DNA of 64,000 bases from an uncultured Acidobacteriota bacterium (GTDB lineage Bacteria > Acidobacteriota > Blastocatellia > Pyrinomonadales > Pyrinomonadaceae): contig CALMPJ010000038.1 of assembly GCA_937871585.1 (NCBI GenBank), positions 43,145 through 107,144 on the forward strand. The letters run 5' to 3'. Each line of letters begins with the position of its first letter. Positions within the stretch are counted from its first letter, which is position 1. A program made the position numbers and the translations under genes. Positions 25,380-33,332 of the stretch are shown piece after piece. The notes below the pieces were generated by a model, which saw only the letters and a list, made by a program, of their open reading frames with translations, did not search any database and was not told where the DNA came from.

Positions 25380-26660
25380 CTATTCATACCGTAGCGAGTC
25401 GATCGGATTTAGCCTGCTAGCTCTGATCGCGGGCATAACACCGGCGAGGAACGCGATAGCTGATACGAGCAGCAATACCGTGGCGATCGACTGCAGTGTG
25501 AATGCGAAGAGGTTAAAGCCTTCGAACGATTCTTTGTAGGCCGTGATCAAAACCTTGTTTGTGATCAGGCCGACAACGATTCCGGCGAGCGTTCCGAGTG
25601 CGGCTCCCCAGAATCCGATCAGGACGGACTCGAGCGAGAAAATTGCAAAAATCTTGCCGCGGCTCATGCCAAGAGCCTTTTGCAGGCCGATCTCTTTTGT
25701 GCGTTCAAGTACAGCTATGACGAGCGTGTTGATAATCCCGAATGAAGCGGCAAGTAATGCGATCATTGCGACTGCTGCCATCGCCACCTTGAATATCGCG
25801 ATTCCGTCGTAGATGCGTTTTTGATTATCAGCGATGGTGTCGCCCTCGAGGCCTTGTTCGATAAGATGCTTTTTCGCGGCGGCGATAGCTTGCGGATCCG
25901 TAGTGTTCATTTCCAGAGAGAACATTACGAATCGATCAGGCCCGTCTCCGGTCTTCTGTGCCGAGTGAATCGATTTAGCAGTACCAATGTCTACAAAAGA
26001 AGCGGTGTTTGTTTGAAAGCCCTTGGTCGCCACTCCAACGATCGTAAGCGGAATTGTCTGTAGCTTTTGTTCCTTGTCTTTATAGCCGATAGTTGCGGTC
26101 TTTCCGATCAACGACTGAATGTCGTCCGACAATGTTCGAGCCAAACCGACCGGAATGACGATCTCGCGTTCGCCGGCGATCTGTCGGCCGGCTTCGGTCT
26201 TTTGCTTTACGCCGTCGATGATCATCGAAAGCTGTGCTTCGTATTTCTTTTGGCCGTCGAGTGTGATGTATTCGGCCTTAATGTTATATCGAGGCGTAAC
26301 GCTCTTGACGCCATCGATGCCGCGAACGGCATTTTCGATCTGCGGCATCGTCATCAATATCGTATTCGGATCGAGCGGTGCGTCGGCGTTGTCGTTCGTC
26401 GGAGCCTCTTTGTATTCCTTGGGCGAGCCAGCGGGACGATTTGCGTCGGCGTCTTCTATCTTGCGGCGAGCGATGATGACACTGTCGCTTTCGAAATTCT
26501 TAACTTGGCTTTCGACGTAAGCGCGCATGCCGTCGCCGAGGCCATTGGTCATTGTCAGTGTGAACGAGCCGACGAAAATTGCGGCTACGGTAAGGAATGT
26601 TCGCAGCTTATTGCGGAAAAGATTTCGATTTGCGATGCGTATGAGGTCCCAGAGTTTCAT
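25380..26660 (-). CDS. ABC transporter permease, MacB/FtsX family
   Basis: The 426-residue protein has an N-terminal membrane helix (RNKLRTFLTVAAIFVGSFTL), a large periplasmic MacB-type domain (for example IENAVRGIDGVKSVTPRYNI) and three C-terminal helices (AMAAVAMIALLAASFGIINT; GFWGAALGTLAGIVVGLITN; TVLLLVSAIAFLAGVMPAIR) followed by the family end RASRLNPIDSLRYE. These mechanotransmission exporters act without a transport channel through the membrane. I chose the ATG at 26660 over the longer frame to 26726 because this start overlaps the ATPase stop as ATGA and fits the conserved N-terminus. Confidence 0.9.
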   Translation of the reverse strand: MKLWDLIRIANRNLFRNKLRTFLTVAAIFVGSFTLTMTNGLGDGMRAYVESQVKNFESDSVIIARRKIEDADANRPAGSPKEYKEAPTNDNADAPLDPNTILMTMPQIENAVRGIDGVKSVTPRYNIKAEYITLDGQKKYEAQLSMIIDGVKQKTEAGRQIAGEREIVIPVGLARTLSDDIQSLIGKTATIGYKDKEQKLQTIPLTIVGVATKGFQTNTASFVDIGTAKSIHSAQKTGDGPDRFVMFSLEMNTTDPQAIAAAKKHLIEQGLEGDTIADNQKRIYDGIAIFKVAMAAVAMIALLAASFGIINTLVIAVLERTKEIGLQKALGMSRGKIFAIFSLESVLIGFWGAALGTLAGIVVGLITNKVLITAYKESFEGFNLFAFTLQSIATVLLLVSAIAFLAGVMPAIRASRLNPIDSLRYE

Positions 26661-27346
26661 AATGCTGCACCTCCGGCGCGTTCGTTGACGATCTGTCCGT
26701 CTTTCATTTCGATGATACGAGAGCATTTTTCCGCAAGGTCGCCATCATGAGTAACGATCACTAATGTAATGCCTTTATCGCGGTTCAGATCGAACAATAA
26801 TTTCTCGACGGCCGCTCCCGTGGTCGAATCAAGATTTCCCGTTGGTTCATCAGCGAAAATCACTTCGGGATTACCGATAAGTGCCCGTGCGATGCAGACG
26901 CGCTGTTTCTCGCCGCCGGAAAGATCCTTTGCAGACTTATTTAGCTTTTCAGACAGATCAACTGCGGCTAGTGCAGTTTTAGCGGCGGAATCCACTTCGC
27001 TTCCTGAGGCACCGCGAATTCTTAGTGGCAGCAACACATTTTCGGCAACGGTGTCGCGACCGTTCAAGAAGAACTGCTGAAACACAAAGCCGAACTTTTC
27101 GTTTCGCAGCGTGTTCTTTTGCTTCTCCGATAACTTCGACGTGTTTTCTCCGCCGACAAGAACGCTGCCGTTCGTAGGTGCGTCAAGACATGCCAGCAGA
27201 TGCATCAGCGTAGATTTGCCGCTGCCGGATTTGCCGACTATTGCGACACAATCGCCTTTGGCAATGTGCAGATCGACGTCTCGCAGTGCCTGAAAGTCGC
27301 TGCCGTCGCCGGTATATGTTTTTGATAGATTTTTTGCTTCGAGCAT
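26657..27346 (-). CDS. ABC transporter ATP-binding protein, LolD/MacB type
   Basis: The 229-residue ATPase has Walker A GKSGSGKSTLMH, the Q-loop in FVFQQFFLNG, signature LSGGEKQRVCIARALI, Walker B VIFADEPTGNLDS and the switch histidine in TLVIVTHDGDLAEKC. The NLDS sequence after Walker B is typical of LolD/MacB/FtsE ATPases. It is translationally coupled to the permease by a four-base overlap. The substrate could be a lipoprotein, peptide or small molecule; no adaptor (MacA-like) gene is adjacent. Confidence 0.93.
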   Translation of the reverse strand: MLEAKNLSKTYTGDGSDFQALRDVDLHIAKGDCVAIVGKSGSGKSTLMHLLACLDAPTNGSVLVGGENTSKLSEKQKNTLRNEKFGFVFQQFFLNGRDTVAENVLLPLRIRGASGSEVDSAAKTALAAVDLSEKLNKSAKDLSGGEKQRVCIARALIGNPEVIFADEPTGNLDSTTGAAVEKLLFDLNRDKGITLVIVTHDGDLAEKCSRIIEMKDGQIVNERAGGAAL

Positions 27347-27426
27347 AACGATCTCGTGCCGGTTGGCTTGAGAATTACATTACGCCCGCTCTCCGCAAAG
27401 GTTCGGAGAAATGTGATCTTATTTGT

Positions 27427-27810
27427 CTAGAAGACCTGAAAGCCTTTGGAATTTTGGCAGAATTCGACAAACTCTTCGAGCCATTCGTGAGTGACGCTAT
27501 AGTTCTTCCATTGCTCGTCGCTGTCACGATGAAGCGTCATATCGTCAGGTGCGTCCGTTATGCTGAGGTCGGCGAATATACGTTTTCCAACGCCCATTTT
27601 TGGCAATGTGATATCGGTGATCTTATTGGCGATCTCGCGTGCGTCGTCGACCGAGACCTTAACGCCCGTCGCGTTGTATTCCATCTGGCGAAGCGTGCCC
27701 TCGCTCAGGATGTCGTAGCTGCGGATCAGCTCGACAGCGGCTTTCCATTGCCAGACGCTCGCGTTCAATTCAAAATTCTCGCTGCCTTGGTCGATAAGTG
27801 TGAAGCTCAT
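27427..27810 (-). CDS. Conserved hypothetical protein, 127 aa
   Basis: A soluble acidic protein without signal peptide. I do not recognise its family. Parts that look conserved in character are NASVWQWKAAVELIRSYDIL, GVKVSVDDAREIANKITD and the C-terminal EWLEEFVEFCQNSKGFQVF. It stands alone on the minus strand between the ABC exporter and the divergent DUF5990-purM pair. Confidence 0.55.
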   Translation of the reverse strand: MSFTLIDQGSENFELNASVWQWKAAVELIRSYDILSEGTLRQMEYNATGVKVSVDDAREIANKITDITLPKMGVGKRIFADLSITDAPDDMTLHRDSDEQWKNYSVTHEWLEEFVEFCQNSKGFQVF

Positions 27811-27896
27811 AACGTGCCTAAGTGAATGCTAATTTGGAATTGCCGATTGGTCAATGAGTTTAACGCGGGAAAGCGATATACTTTGACTCTTAACGT

Positions 27897-28322
27897 ATGC
27901 GAACGACGGTTCCCATCAGGATAATTGTACGGCGTCCGATGGCAGGCGTGCAGATGAAGGTGCAGGTCGGCAAGAGTGAATTGCTTGATCCAAGCGTATC
28001 GAACGAAGGCGATCTGACCTTCGATTTCGAGATTGATGTCGATAACGACGGCTCTTTGCCGAATTTTCTCGGCAAATTTGCCCAGGGACCAAAGGCCGAA
28101 CGCTTTGTATACGTTAATTCCGGTTCATATGCCGGACAGCACTTCAGTTGCTTTAATAGAAGGGCGAAGATCTCGCTGATGACGATCGCTGCCGATCAGA
28201 TCAAAAGCGTGAACGCGAACAAAGACAGAGTGTTAGCGACCGAGTTCGAAGGAATTGGAAAGGACGGCGGCCCGGCCTGTGCGAGCATTAAGGGAATTGT
28301 TTGGAAGGTTGAGAAGAGATGA
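27897..28322 (+). CDS. DUF5990 family protein
   Basis: This 141-residue protein matches what I know of DUF5990: an N-terminal strand PIRIIVRRPMAGVQMKVQVG, DLTFDFEIDVD, a FAQGPKAERFVYVNSGSYAG stretch and the C-terminal GGPACASIKGIVWKVEKR. The function is unknown. Its stop overlaps the purM start as ATGA, so it is translated together with purM. Confidence 0.75.
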   Translation: MRTTVPIRIIVRRPMAGVQMKVQVGKSELLDPSVSNEGDLTFDFEIDVDNDGSLPNFLGKFAQGPKAERFVYVNSGSYAGQHFSCFNRRAKISLMTIAADQIKSVNANKDRVLATEFEGIGKDGGPACASIKGIVWKVEKR

Positions 28323-29341
28323 GTCAAGAAAGCATTTCATACGCTGACGCCGGCGTTTCGATCGACAACGCGAATCTCGCGGTCGCCAAGATACGCGATT
28401 ATGCTCGTTCGACATTCAACGAACGAACACTGACCGAGATCGGTAGCTTTGGTGGAATGTTTTCTGCGATGTTCCCGGACATGGCCGAACCGATCCTTGT
28501 AGCGTCGGCGGATGGCGTTGGGACGAAGCTAAAGGTCGCGTTCGATACCGGCATTCACAATACCGTCGGTGCCGATCTCGTGAATCACTGTGTCAACGAC
28601 ATCCTTGTACAAGGGGCACGGCCGCTATTCTTTTTAGATTATTTTGCGACCGGAAAACTGGAGCCTGACGTAACAGCGTCCGTCGTCGAAGGCATGGCTC
28701 GGGCCTGTCGCGAGAACGGCTGTGTCTTGCTCGGTGGCGAAACTGCCGAGATGCCGTCGATGTACGCCGATGGCGAATACGATCTTGCAGGTTTTATCGT
28801 CGGCGTAGTTGATAAGCCAAGAGTGATCGACGGCAAGTCGATCGAGCCTGGAGATGTCGTTCTCGGAATTCCGTCGACAGGCCTGCAGACGAACGGATAC
28901 TCGCTTGCTCGAAAACTGTTCTTCGAGGTCGGTAATTACAATGTAGATACATTTGTCGACGAGCTTGGCTCAACCGTCGGTGAGGCATTGCTCGCGACAC
29001 ATTCGTCATTCCTGCCCGAGATCGGCCCGCTACTCGACAGCGGAAAGATCAAAGGACTCGCCCACATTACCGGAGGCGGCTTCCTCGAAAACATCCCACG
29101 AATCTTGCCGAATGGCGTCTCGGTCGAAATAGACCGCGGTTCGTGGACGGTGCCGCCGATCTTCGGCCTAATGCAAAAACTCGGCAATGTCGCGGACCAA
29201 GAGATGTTCCGAACTTTCAATATGGGAATTGGGATGGTAGTTGTTTGCTCGGAATCTAATAGTTACCAGATTAAGGACCACCTGAAGAATTGCTTCGATA
29301 TCGGTCAGATCGTCAGCGGAAACGGAGTAGTTCAAATCTAG
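28319..29341 (+). CDS. purM: Phosphoribosylformylglycinamidine cyclo-ligase
   Basis: The 340-residue enzyme makes aminoimidazole ribotide from FGAM in purine synthesis. The family start SISYADAGVSIDNAN is visible, as are the ATP-binding loops in EPILVASADGVGTKLKVAFD and LVNHCVNDILVQGARPLFFL, and HITGGGFLENIPRILP near the C-terminus. In many bacteria purM is followed directly by purN; here purN lies at 32748, separated by 3.4 kb of accessory genes. Confidence 0.97.
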   Translation: MSQESISYADAGVSIDNANLAVAKIRDYARSTFNERTLTEIGSFGGMFSAMFPDMAEPILVASADGVGTKLKVAFDTGIHNTVGADLVNHCVNDILVQGARPLFFLDYFATGKLEPDVTASVVEGMARACRENGCVLLGGETAEMPSMYADGEYDLAGFIVGVVDKPRVIDGKSIEPGDVVLGIPSTGLQTNGYSLARKLFFEVGNYNVDTFVDELGSTVGEALLATHSSFLPEIGPLLDSGKIKGLAHITGGGFLENIPRILPNGVSVEIDRGSWTVPPIFGLMQKLGNVADQEMFRTFNMGIGMVVVCSESNSYQIKDHLKNCFDIGQIVSGNGVVQI

Positions 29342-29388
29342 AGATAGTGGAAAATTGGTTCTCTGTTATAGAGAATTGGCGAACTCGA

Positions 29389-30129
29389 CTAAGCTTTCCA
29401 TTTAAATGACGTAAGCATTCTTTGAATGGTTTCATCCCAACCTGATTGGTGTATGAAAACAAATACAACTGAATTATTCTCAAATTCGCGATGATAAAAG
29501 GTTAGATCCTTAAAGAGAAGCGTGTGACTTCCTGTTTCTAAAACACTTAGAATTTCTTTCTTCCAAGGGCCGTAGTAACCCGATTTGAGTTTAGCTTCAT
29601 CAAAAACCTCTTTCGCTTTTGTAAGCCCTTGACTATTTATCCCATCAGTGATTTCTTGAGAGGTTGCTTCAACTACAAACACACGAACCTGTAGATCGTT
29701 CGAATTGCCATTTCCCCAACTCATACTTCCAATATGTGCCGCACAATCCGAGTAAGGCAGAGCTGTACGAATTACTAGTGCATCGTTGATATCAAAACCC
29801 AACGAATGATTGAAGTCGAATTTCTCCAATTCATTTAAGTCTTGCCAGCTCAAATAGAGATTCCTATCGGGTTCAATCGAGATTGGTTGATAGGTAATCC
29901 AGCTCGGCGGGATTGCGAATGTTGCTTCAAACGGTTTAATCCTCAGGTTTTCACCTTCGACTACAGAATAGGGACTATTGTTTTCAGCAGAATGGTCTAA
30001 TGGTTTGGGATAGACGGGCAGTCTGTAAATCGGTCCGTTAACTGAGTTACAAGCTATGAGAAAAAAGGAAGAGATGGCAATTAGGATGGCCAAAAAGATC
30101 GGGAAAAATGAAACTACAAGCCTCGTCAT
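29389..30129 (-). CDS. Putative lipoprotein of unknown function
   Basis: The 246-residue protein has a lipoprotein signal (FPIFLAILIAISSFFLIAC, lipid-modified cysteine in LIAC at about residue 27). The mature part has no family that I recognise; it contains FEATFAIPPSWITYQPISIE and SHTLLFKDLTFYHREFENNS. Base composition is more AT-rich than the flanking purM and the codon use looks different, which suggests recent acquisition together with the neighbouring HigBA module. Confidence 0.6.
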   Translation of the reverse strand: MTRLVVSFFPIFLAILIAISSFFLIACNSVNGPIYRLPVYPKPLDHSAENNSPYSVVEGENLRIKPFEATFAIPPSWITYQPISIEPDRNLYLSWQDLNELEKFDFNHSLGFDINDALVIRTALPYSDCAAHIGSMSWGNGNSNDLQVRVFVVEATSQEITDGINSQGLTKAKEVFDEAKLKSGYYGPWKKEILSVLETGSHTLLFKDLTFYHREFENNSVVFVFIHQSGWDETIQRMLTSFKWKA

Positions 30130-30169
30130 TGATGCTCCATCAGCCTAAAGCCCCTTAAACAATTAGCAG

Positions 30170-30460
30170 TCAGGAAATTTCAAGACTTAACTTTTTACCA
30201 AGGGCCTTTGCGTATTTATGAAGAGTCGAAAGCGTAATATTATCTGCGTGGTTCTCGATTCGTGAGATGGCGCTTTTTTTGGTTCCCATTTTTTGGGCGA
30301 CCTCTTCTTGCGTTAGTTTCGCCTGTTCGCGAGACGCCTGGAGCAATACGCCGATCTTAAAATTCTCATAGCCTTCGTCATAACTCTTCGCAAGTTTAGG
30401 GTTGCGTGCTTTCCATTCCGCGATAGTTCTATCTAGATCATCCATTTCGTCTGCTTTCAT
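30170..30460 (-). CDS. higA: HigA-like antitoxin (XRE helix-turn-helix)
   Basis: This 96-residue protein has a C-terminal HTH domain of the XRE/Cro type: LLQASREQAKLTQEEVAQKM followed by GTKKSAISRIENHADNITLS and TLHKYAKALGKKLSLEI. It follows the toxin gene and overlaps it by 23 bases, the usual toxin-first HigBA order. As antitoxin it would bind HigB and repress its own promoter. Confidence 0.85.
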   Translation of the reverse strand: MKADEMDDLDRTIAEWKARNPKLAKSYDEGYENFKIGVLLQASREQAKLTQEEVAQKMGTKKSAISRIENHADNITLSTLHKYAKALGKKLSLEIS

Positions 30461-30788
30461 AATCTTTCTTTCTCTTCTCGGCTAACTTGATCTCGTTCGG
30501 CGGTGTCTTTTCGGTCTTCTTTGTAAAACCATTGGTCAGGATCACAAAGTTGCCTTTCTCCATAAACCCGAGTATCCGAAATGTGTCACTGCCCGAATCG
30601 ATCCTGACTTCCCAAATATCATCCGTGTTGACAAGTTTCTTGAAATACTGTCGCGAAATTAACGGCAACTCACGGATGATCGATAGAACCCACGTTACCT
30701 TCTCAAACTGCTTAGTAGAAAGTGAATTAAGAAAATCATCAACAGGACACTCGCCGTTCGCCGTTTTGTAGTAAATCACTTTCCTCAT
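30438..30788 (-). CDS. higB: HigB-like RelE-family toxin (Gp49-like)
   Basis: The 116-residue protein belongs to the phage-derived Gp49-like/HigB group of RelE-fold ribosome-dependent mRNA interferases. Recognisable parts are VIYYKTANGECPVDDFLNSL, RELPLISRQYFKKLVNTDDI and WEVRIDSGSDTFRILGFMEK with FVILTNGFTKKTEKTPPNEI. I chose the ATG at 30788; the open frame extends to 31070 but the extra part is in the promoter region and the next gene. The pair probably came in with the AT-rich lipoprotein gene. Confidence 0.85.
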   Translation of the reverse strand: MRKVIYYKTANGECPVDDFLNSLSTKQFEKVTWVLSIIRELPLISRQYFKKLVNTDDIWEVRIDSGSDTFRILGFMEKGNFVILTNGFTKKTEKTPPNEIKLAEKRKKDYESRRNG

Positions 30789-30900
30789 AAAGGTTAACAA
30801 ATATGTGAACCCAACACAATCGTTATTTGTGCTCTCGAAACAACTTGAAAATACCACAATTTTGGGAAACAATAGGCGGCGAGAGATAAGTGCAAGTTTT

Positions 30901-32040
30901 ATGTCAGACCTATTCGAATCTTCAACTAAGCGTAGTATCGAACCAAAGGCGATTTTGATCGGCGTAGCGGCTTTGTTGCTGCTGGTAGCTGTCGGATACG
31001 GGCTGTATTGGCTCAGCATACCGAAAGGGCCCGATCCTGAGGCTGAGTTGGCGGTCGAGATACGCGACACTATGGTGTATATGCTCGACTATCAGAAGTA
31101 TTCGGGCGACGAATTTCGCCAGCAGCTGTTGGGCAAGGGCCGGCTAGAGCGTTATAAAAAGGTAATCGACGAGGCCATCTTCACTTATCCCAAATCAAGC
31201 GACGAAGAGTTTCTAGAATTCGTCAACAATACATTCTGGGACATCAGAAAGGTTGATTTTGGCACTGAGAAAGACGGCGAGCTGATATTAGCAGATTACA
31301 AAGCTCCGTCGTCCGAGCGTTTTGGCAGACTGTTTCGCACGACGATGTCGAACATCAAGATCGACCATCGCAAGACGCTGAGCTTTCCTTACAAAACCGT
31401 CACATATTCGCCGACGCTCGAAGAGATAAAAAATTTCACCAACAACTCGCAGGTTTACGGCGGCCGCGTGATCACCAAGGTGCCTGAACGCAGTTTTCTG
31501 CCGACGATCATCTTCGCCAATCACGGCATCATGGTCGCAAAACCAGGCGAGCCTTCGCTCAAACGCCTCGCCGACGATCTTCTGAAAGACGCCGGAACCG
31601 ATCGGTACGCGCGAATCCAAGCTCTCGTAGATTTTGTCTCTAACGAGATCGAATACAGCTATTCCGAAGCCTTGAGTCGCGGCGAGACTTTGAAACGCGG
31701 CAGCGAAACTTTGATGACGCGAAACGGGGACTGTAGCAACAAAACCATCCTGCTCGCCTCGTTGCTCGAACAGATCAACGAAGAATACGTCCTGCTCTAC
31801 ACGCCGCGGCATATCACCGTCGCCGTTCCTCAAAACGAGTTCGTAAACGACAACAAACTCGATTTCACCTGGGAAGGCAAAAACTGGCTCATCGCCGAAA
31901 CAACCGTTCCCGGCTTTCAAGTCGGCAAATCCCTAGTCACTGAACCGCGTCTCCTGACAACCGTCGAATACGTCCAAAACCCAAAAAACGCCGGCGTCAT
32001 ATTCGACGCAAACTCATACGAGGTGCTGAAGTTTCTTTAG
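30901..32040 (+). CDS. Membrane-anchored transglutaminase-like protein
   Basis: The 379-residue protein has one N-terminal membrane helix (AILIGVAALLLLVAVGYGLY) and a C-terminal transglutaminase-like domain. The catalytic cysteine lies in MTRNGDCSNKTILLASLL, the histidine in YTPRHITVAVP and an acidic residue in WLIAETTVPGFQVG. Such domains often act as peptidases or cross-linking enzymes on the outer face of the membrane. I start it at the ATG at 30901, since the 32 residues before it lie in the divergent higB promoter region. Confidence 0.8.
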   Translation: MSDLFESSTKRSIEPKAILIGVAALLLLVAVGYGLYWLSIPKGPDPEAELAVEIRDTMVYMLDYQKYSGDEFRQQLLGKGRLERYKKVIDEAIFTYPKSSDEEFLEFVNNTFWDIRKVDFGTEKDGELILADYKAPSSERFGRLFRTTMSNIKIDHRKTLSFPYKTVTYSPTLEEIKNFTNNSQVYGGRVITKVPERSFLPTIIFANHGIMVAKPGEPSLKRLADDLLKDAGTDRYARIQALVDFVSNEIEYSYSEALSRGETLKRGSETLMTRNGDCSNKTILLASLLEQINEEYVLLYTPRHITVAVPQNEFVNDNKLDFTWEGKNWLIAETTVPGFQVGKSLVTEPRLLTTVEYVQNPKNAGVIFDANSYEVLKFL

Positions 32041-32077
32041 TAACTAATAGTCATTGAAATAGTGATAAAATATAGGT

Positions 32078-32311
32078 ATGAAACAGGCGGGCATTTCGAC
32101 TAAGAACAACGACTTTGTGATGGAAGGCCTAAGCCGCGTCGAAGACCTCGACAGGTCTTTTGATATCGAATTTTGGCAACGGCAAGATTCGGATGCGCGA
32201 TTTACAGCGGCCTGGGAATTGGTCGTTTTTGCCCACGAGCGCAAAGGAGGAAACAAAGCTGAACTCCGACTTCAAAGAACTATTGAGTCTCTTGAACCAA
32301 GCCCAAGTTAG
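32078..32311 (+). CDS. Small partner protein of a nucleotidyltransferase module (antitoxin-like)
   Basis: The 77-residue protein has the block GLSRVEDLDRSFDIEFWQRQ followed by DSDARFTAAWELVVFAHERK and ELRLQRTIESL. I have seen this small type repeatedly next to nucleotidyltransferase genes, where it is a candidate antitoxin or partner. It overlaps the next gene by 53 bases in another frame. The pairing with a nucleotidyltransferase suggests a two-gene module, but toxin-antitoxin behaviour is not shown by the sequence. Confidence 0.65.
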   Translation: MKQAGISTKNNDFVMEGLSRVEDLDRSFDIEFWQRQDSDARFTAAWELVVFAHERKGGNKAELRLQRTIESLEPSPS

Positions 32312-32717
32312 GTTTCTCGTCGTTGGTGGCTATGCGGTCATAGAACACACCGAACCTCGTTACACCAAAGATCTTGATATTTGGGTTAAGGCAGACATGG
32401 AAAACGCTGAGCGTGTCTATTCCGTCCTGAAAAAGTTTGGAGCACCACTTACGAATATTCGAGTCGAAGATTTTACTGATCCCGGCGTTGTCTATCACAT
32501 GGGAAGGCCGCCTTCGCGCGTAGACGTTTTAATGGGGCTTCGCGGGCTTGATTTTGAAACGTGCTGGCAGAATCGCTTCGAGTCTAATTACGACGACGAG
32601 GTCGTTGCGTTTCTTTCGAACGAAGATCTGGTTATCAACAAGAAACTCGCGGGTCGACCTCAAGACCTGATGGACGTGGAAAATCTTTTGCTTGCACAAA
32701 AGCGAAAGAACCAATAG
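32259..32717 (+). CDS. Nucleotidyltransferase of the pol-beta superfamily (putative toxin-like)
   Basis: The 152-residue protein has the nucleotidyltransferase signature FLVVGGYAVIEHTEPRYTKD followed by LDIWVKAD, with the G-G and D-x-D catalytic elements. The GRPPSRVDVLMGLRGLDF stretch and the C-terminal LAGRPQDLMDVENLL motif match the group found in bacterial two-gene modules. The only well-placed start is a CTG at 32259 preceded by AAGGAGG eight bases upstream; no ATG, GTG or TTG lies nearby in frame and the conserved N-terminus NSDFKELLSLLN begins right after it. Its role may be tRNA or protein nucleotidylation, as in MNT- and MenT-type toxins, which is inference. Confidence 0.75.
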   Translation: MNSDFKELLSLLNQAQVRFLVVGGYAVIEHTEPRYTKDLDIWVKADMENAERVYSVLKKFGAPLTNIRVEDFTDPGVVYHMGRPPSRVDVLMGLRGLDFETCWQNRFESNYDDEVVAFLSNEDLVINKKLAGRPQDLMDVENLLLAQKRKNQ

Positions 32718-32747
32718 CAGCAAGACTTTCTCACTCAAAATTATCAA

Positions 32748-33332
32748 ATGAAGCTGGGAATTCTCATTTCAGGCCGTGGGTCGAATATGGTGGCGATCGT
32801 TGATGCTGTGCGGAGCGGTGAAGTGCCGTCTAGCGAGGTCGCGGTCGTTATCAGCGATAAGGCCGATGCCGCCGGTTTGGCAAAGGCTCGTGAACGTGGC
32901 GTTGAGACTGTTGTTATTGAGCGAAACGGACGTAAGAGTGCCGAGCACGACGCTGAAATAATTAGTGAGCTAAGAAAACGAGGAGTCGAGCTCGTCTGTC
33001 TCGCCGGCTATATGCGTCTGCTGTCGCCGGATTTCGTTCAGGCTTTCCCCAACAAGATCATCAACATTCACCCAAGCCTGCTCCCCGCATTCCCCGGCCT
33101 CGACGCCCAAAAACAAGCCTTCGACGCCGGAGTCGCAGTCACAGGCTGCACCGTCCACTACGTCGACGAACTCCTAGACCACGGCCCCGTCATCCTCCAA
33201 CGCGAAGTCCCGCGATTGCCGGACGATACGGTCGAAACACTCTCCGCCCGCATCCTCGAACTAGAACACGACGCGTATGTTGAGGCAATACGAAATATAA
33301 CGATGTCGATTCCGATAGCAAAAAGAAATTAA
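32748..33332 (+). CDS. purN: Phosphoribosylglycinamide formyltransferase
   Basis: The 194-residue enzyme transfers a formyl group from 10-formyl-THF to GAR. It shows the start LGILISGRGSNMVAIVDAVR, the folate-binding loop in VCLAGYMRLLSPDFVQAFPN, the active-site set KIINIHPSLLPAFPGLDAQK (Asn-His region) and VTGCTVHYVDELLDHGPVI (His and Asp). It lies 3.4 kb downstream of purM. The last four bases overlap the end of the convergent AAA ATPase gene. Confidence 0.96.
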   Translation: MKLGILISGRGSNMVAIVDAVRSGEVPSSEVAVVISDKADAAGLAKARERGVETVVIERNGRKSAEHDAEIISELRKRGVELVCLAGYMRLLSPDFVQAFPNKIINIHPSLLPAFPGLDAQKQAFDAGVAVTGCTVHYVDELLDHGPVILQREVPRLPDDTVETLSARILELEHDAYVEAIRNITMSIPIAKRN

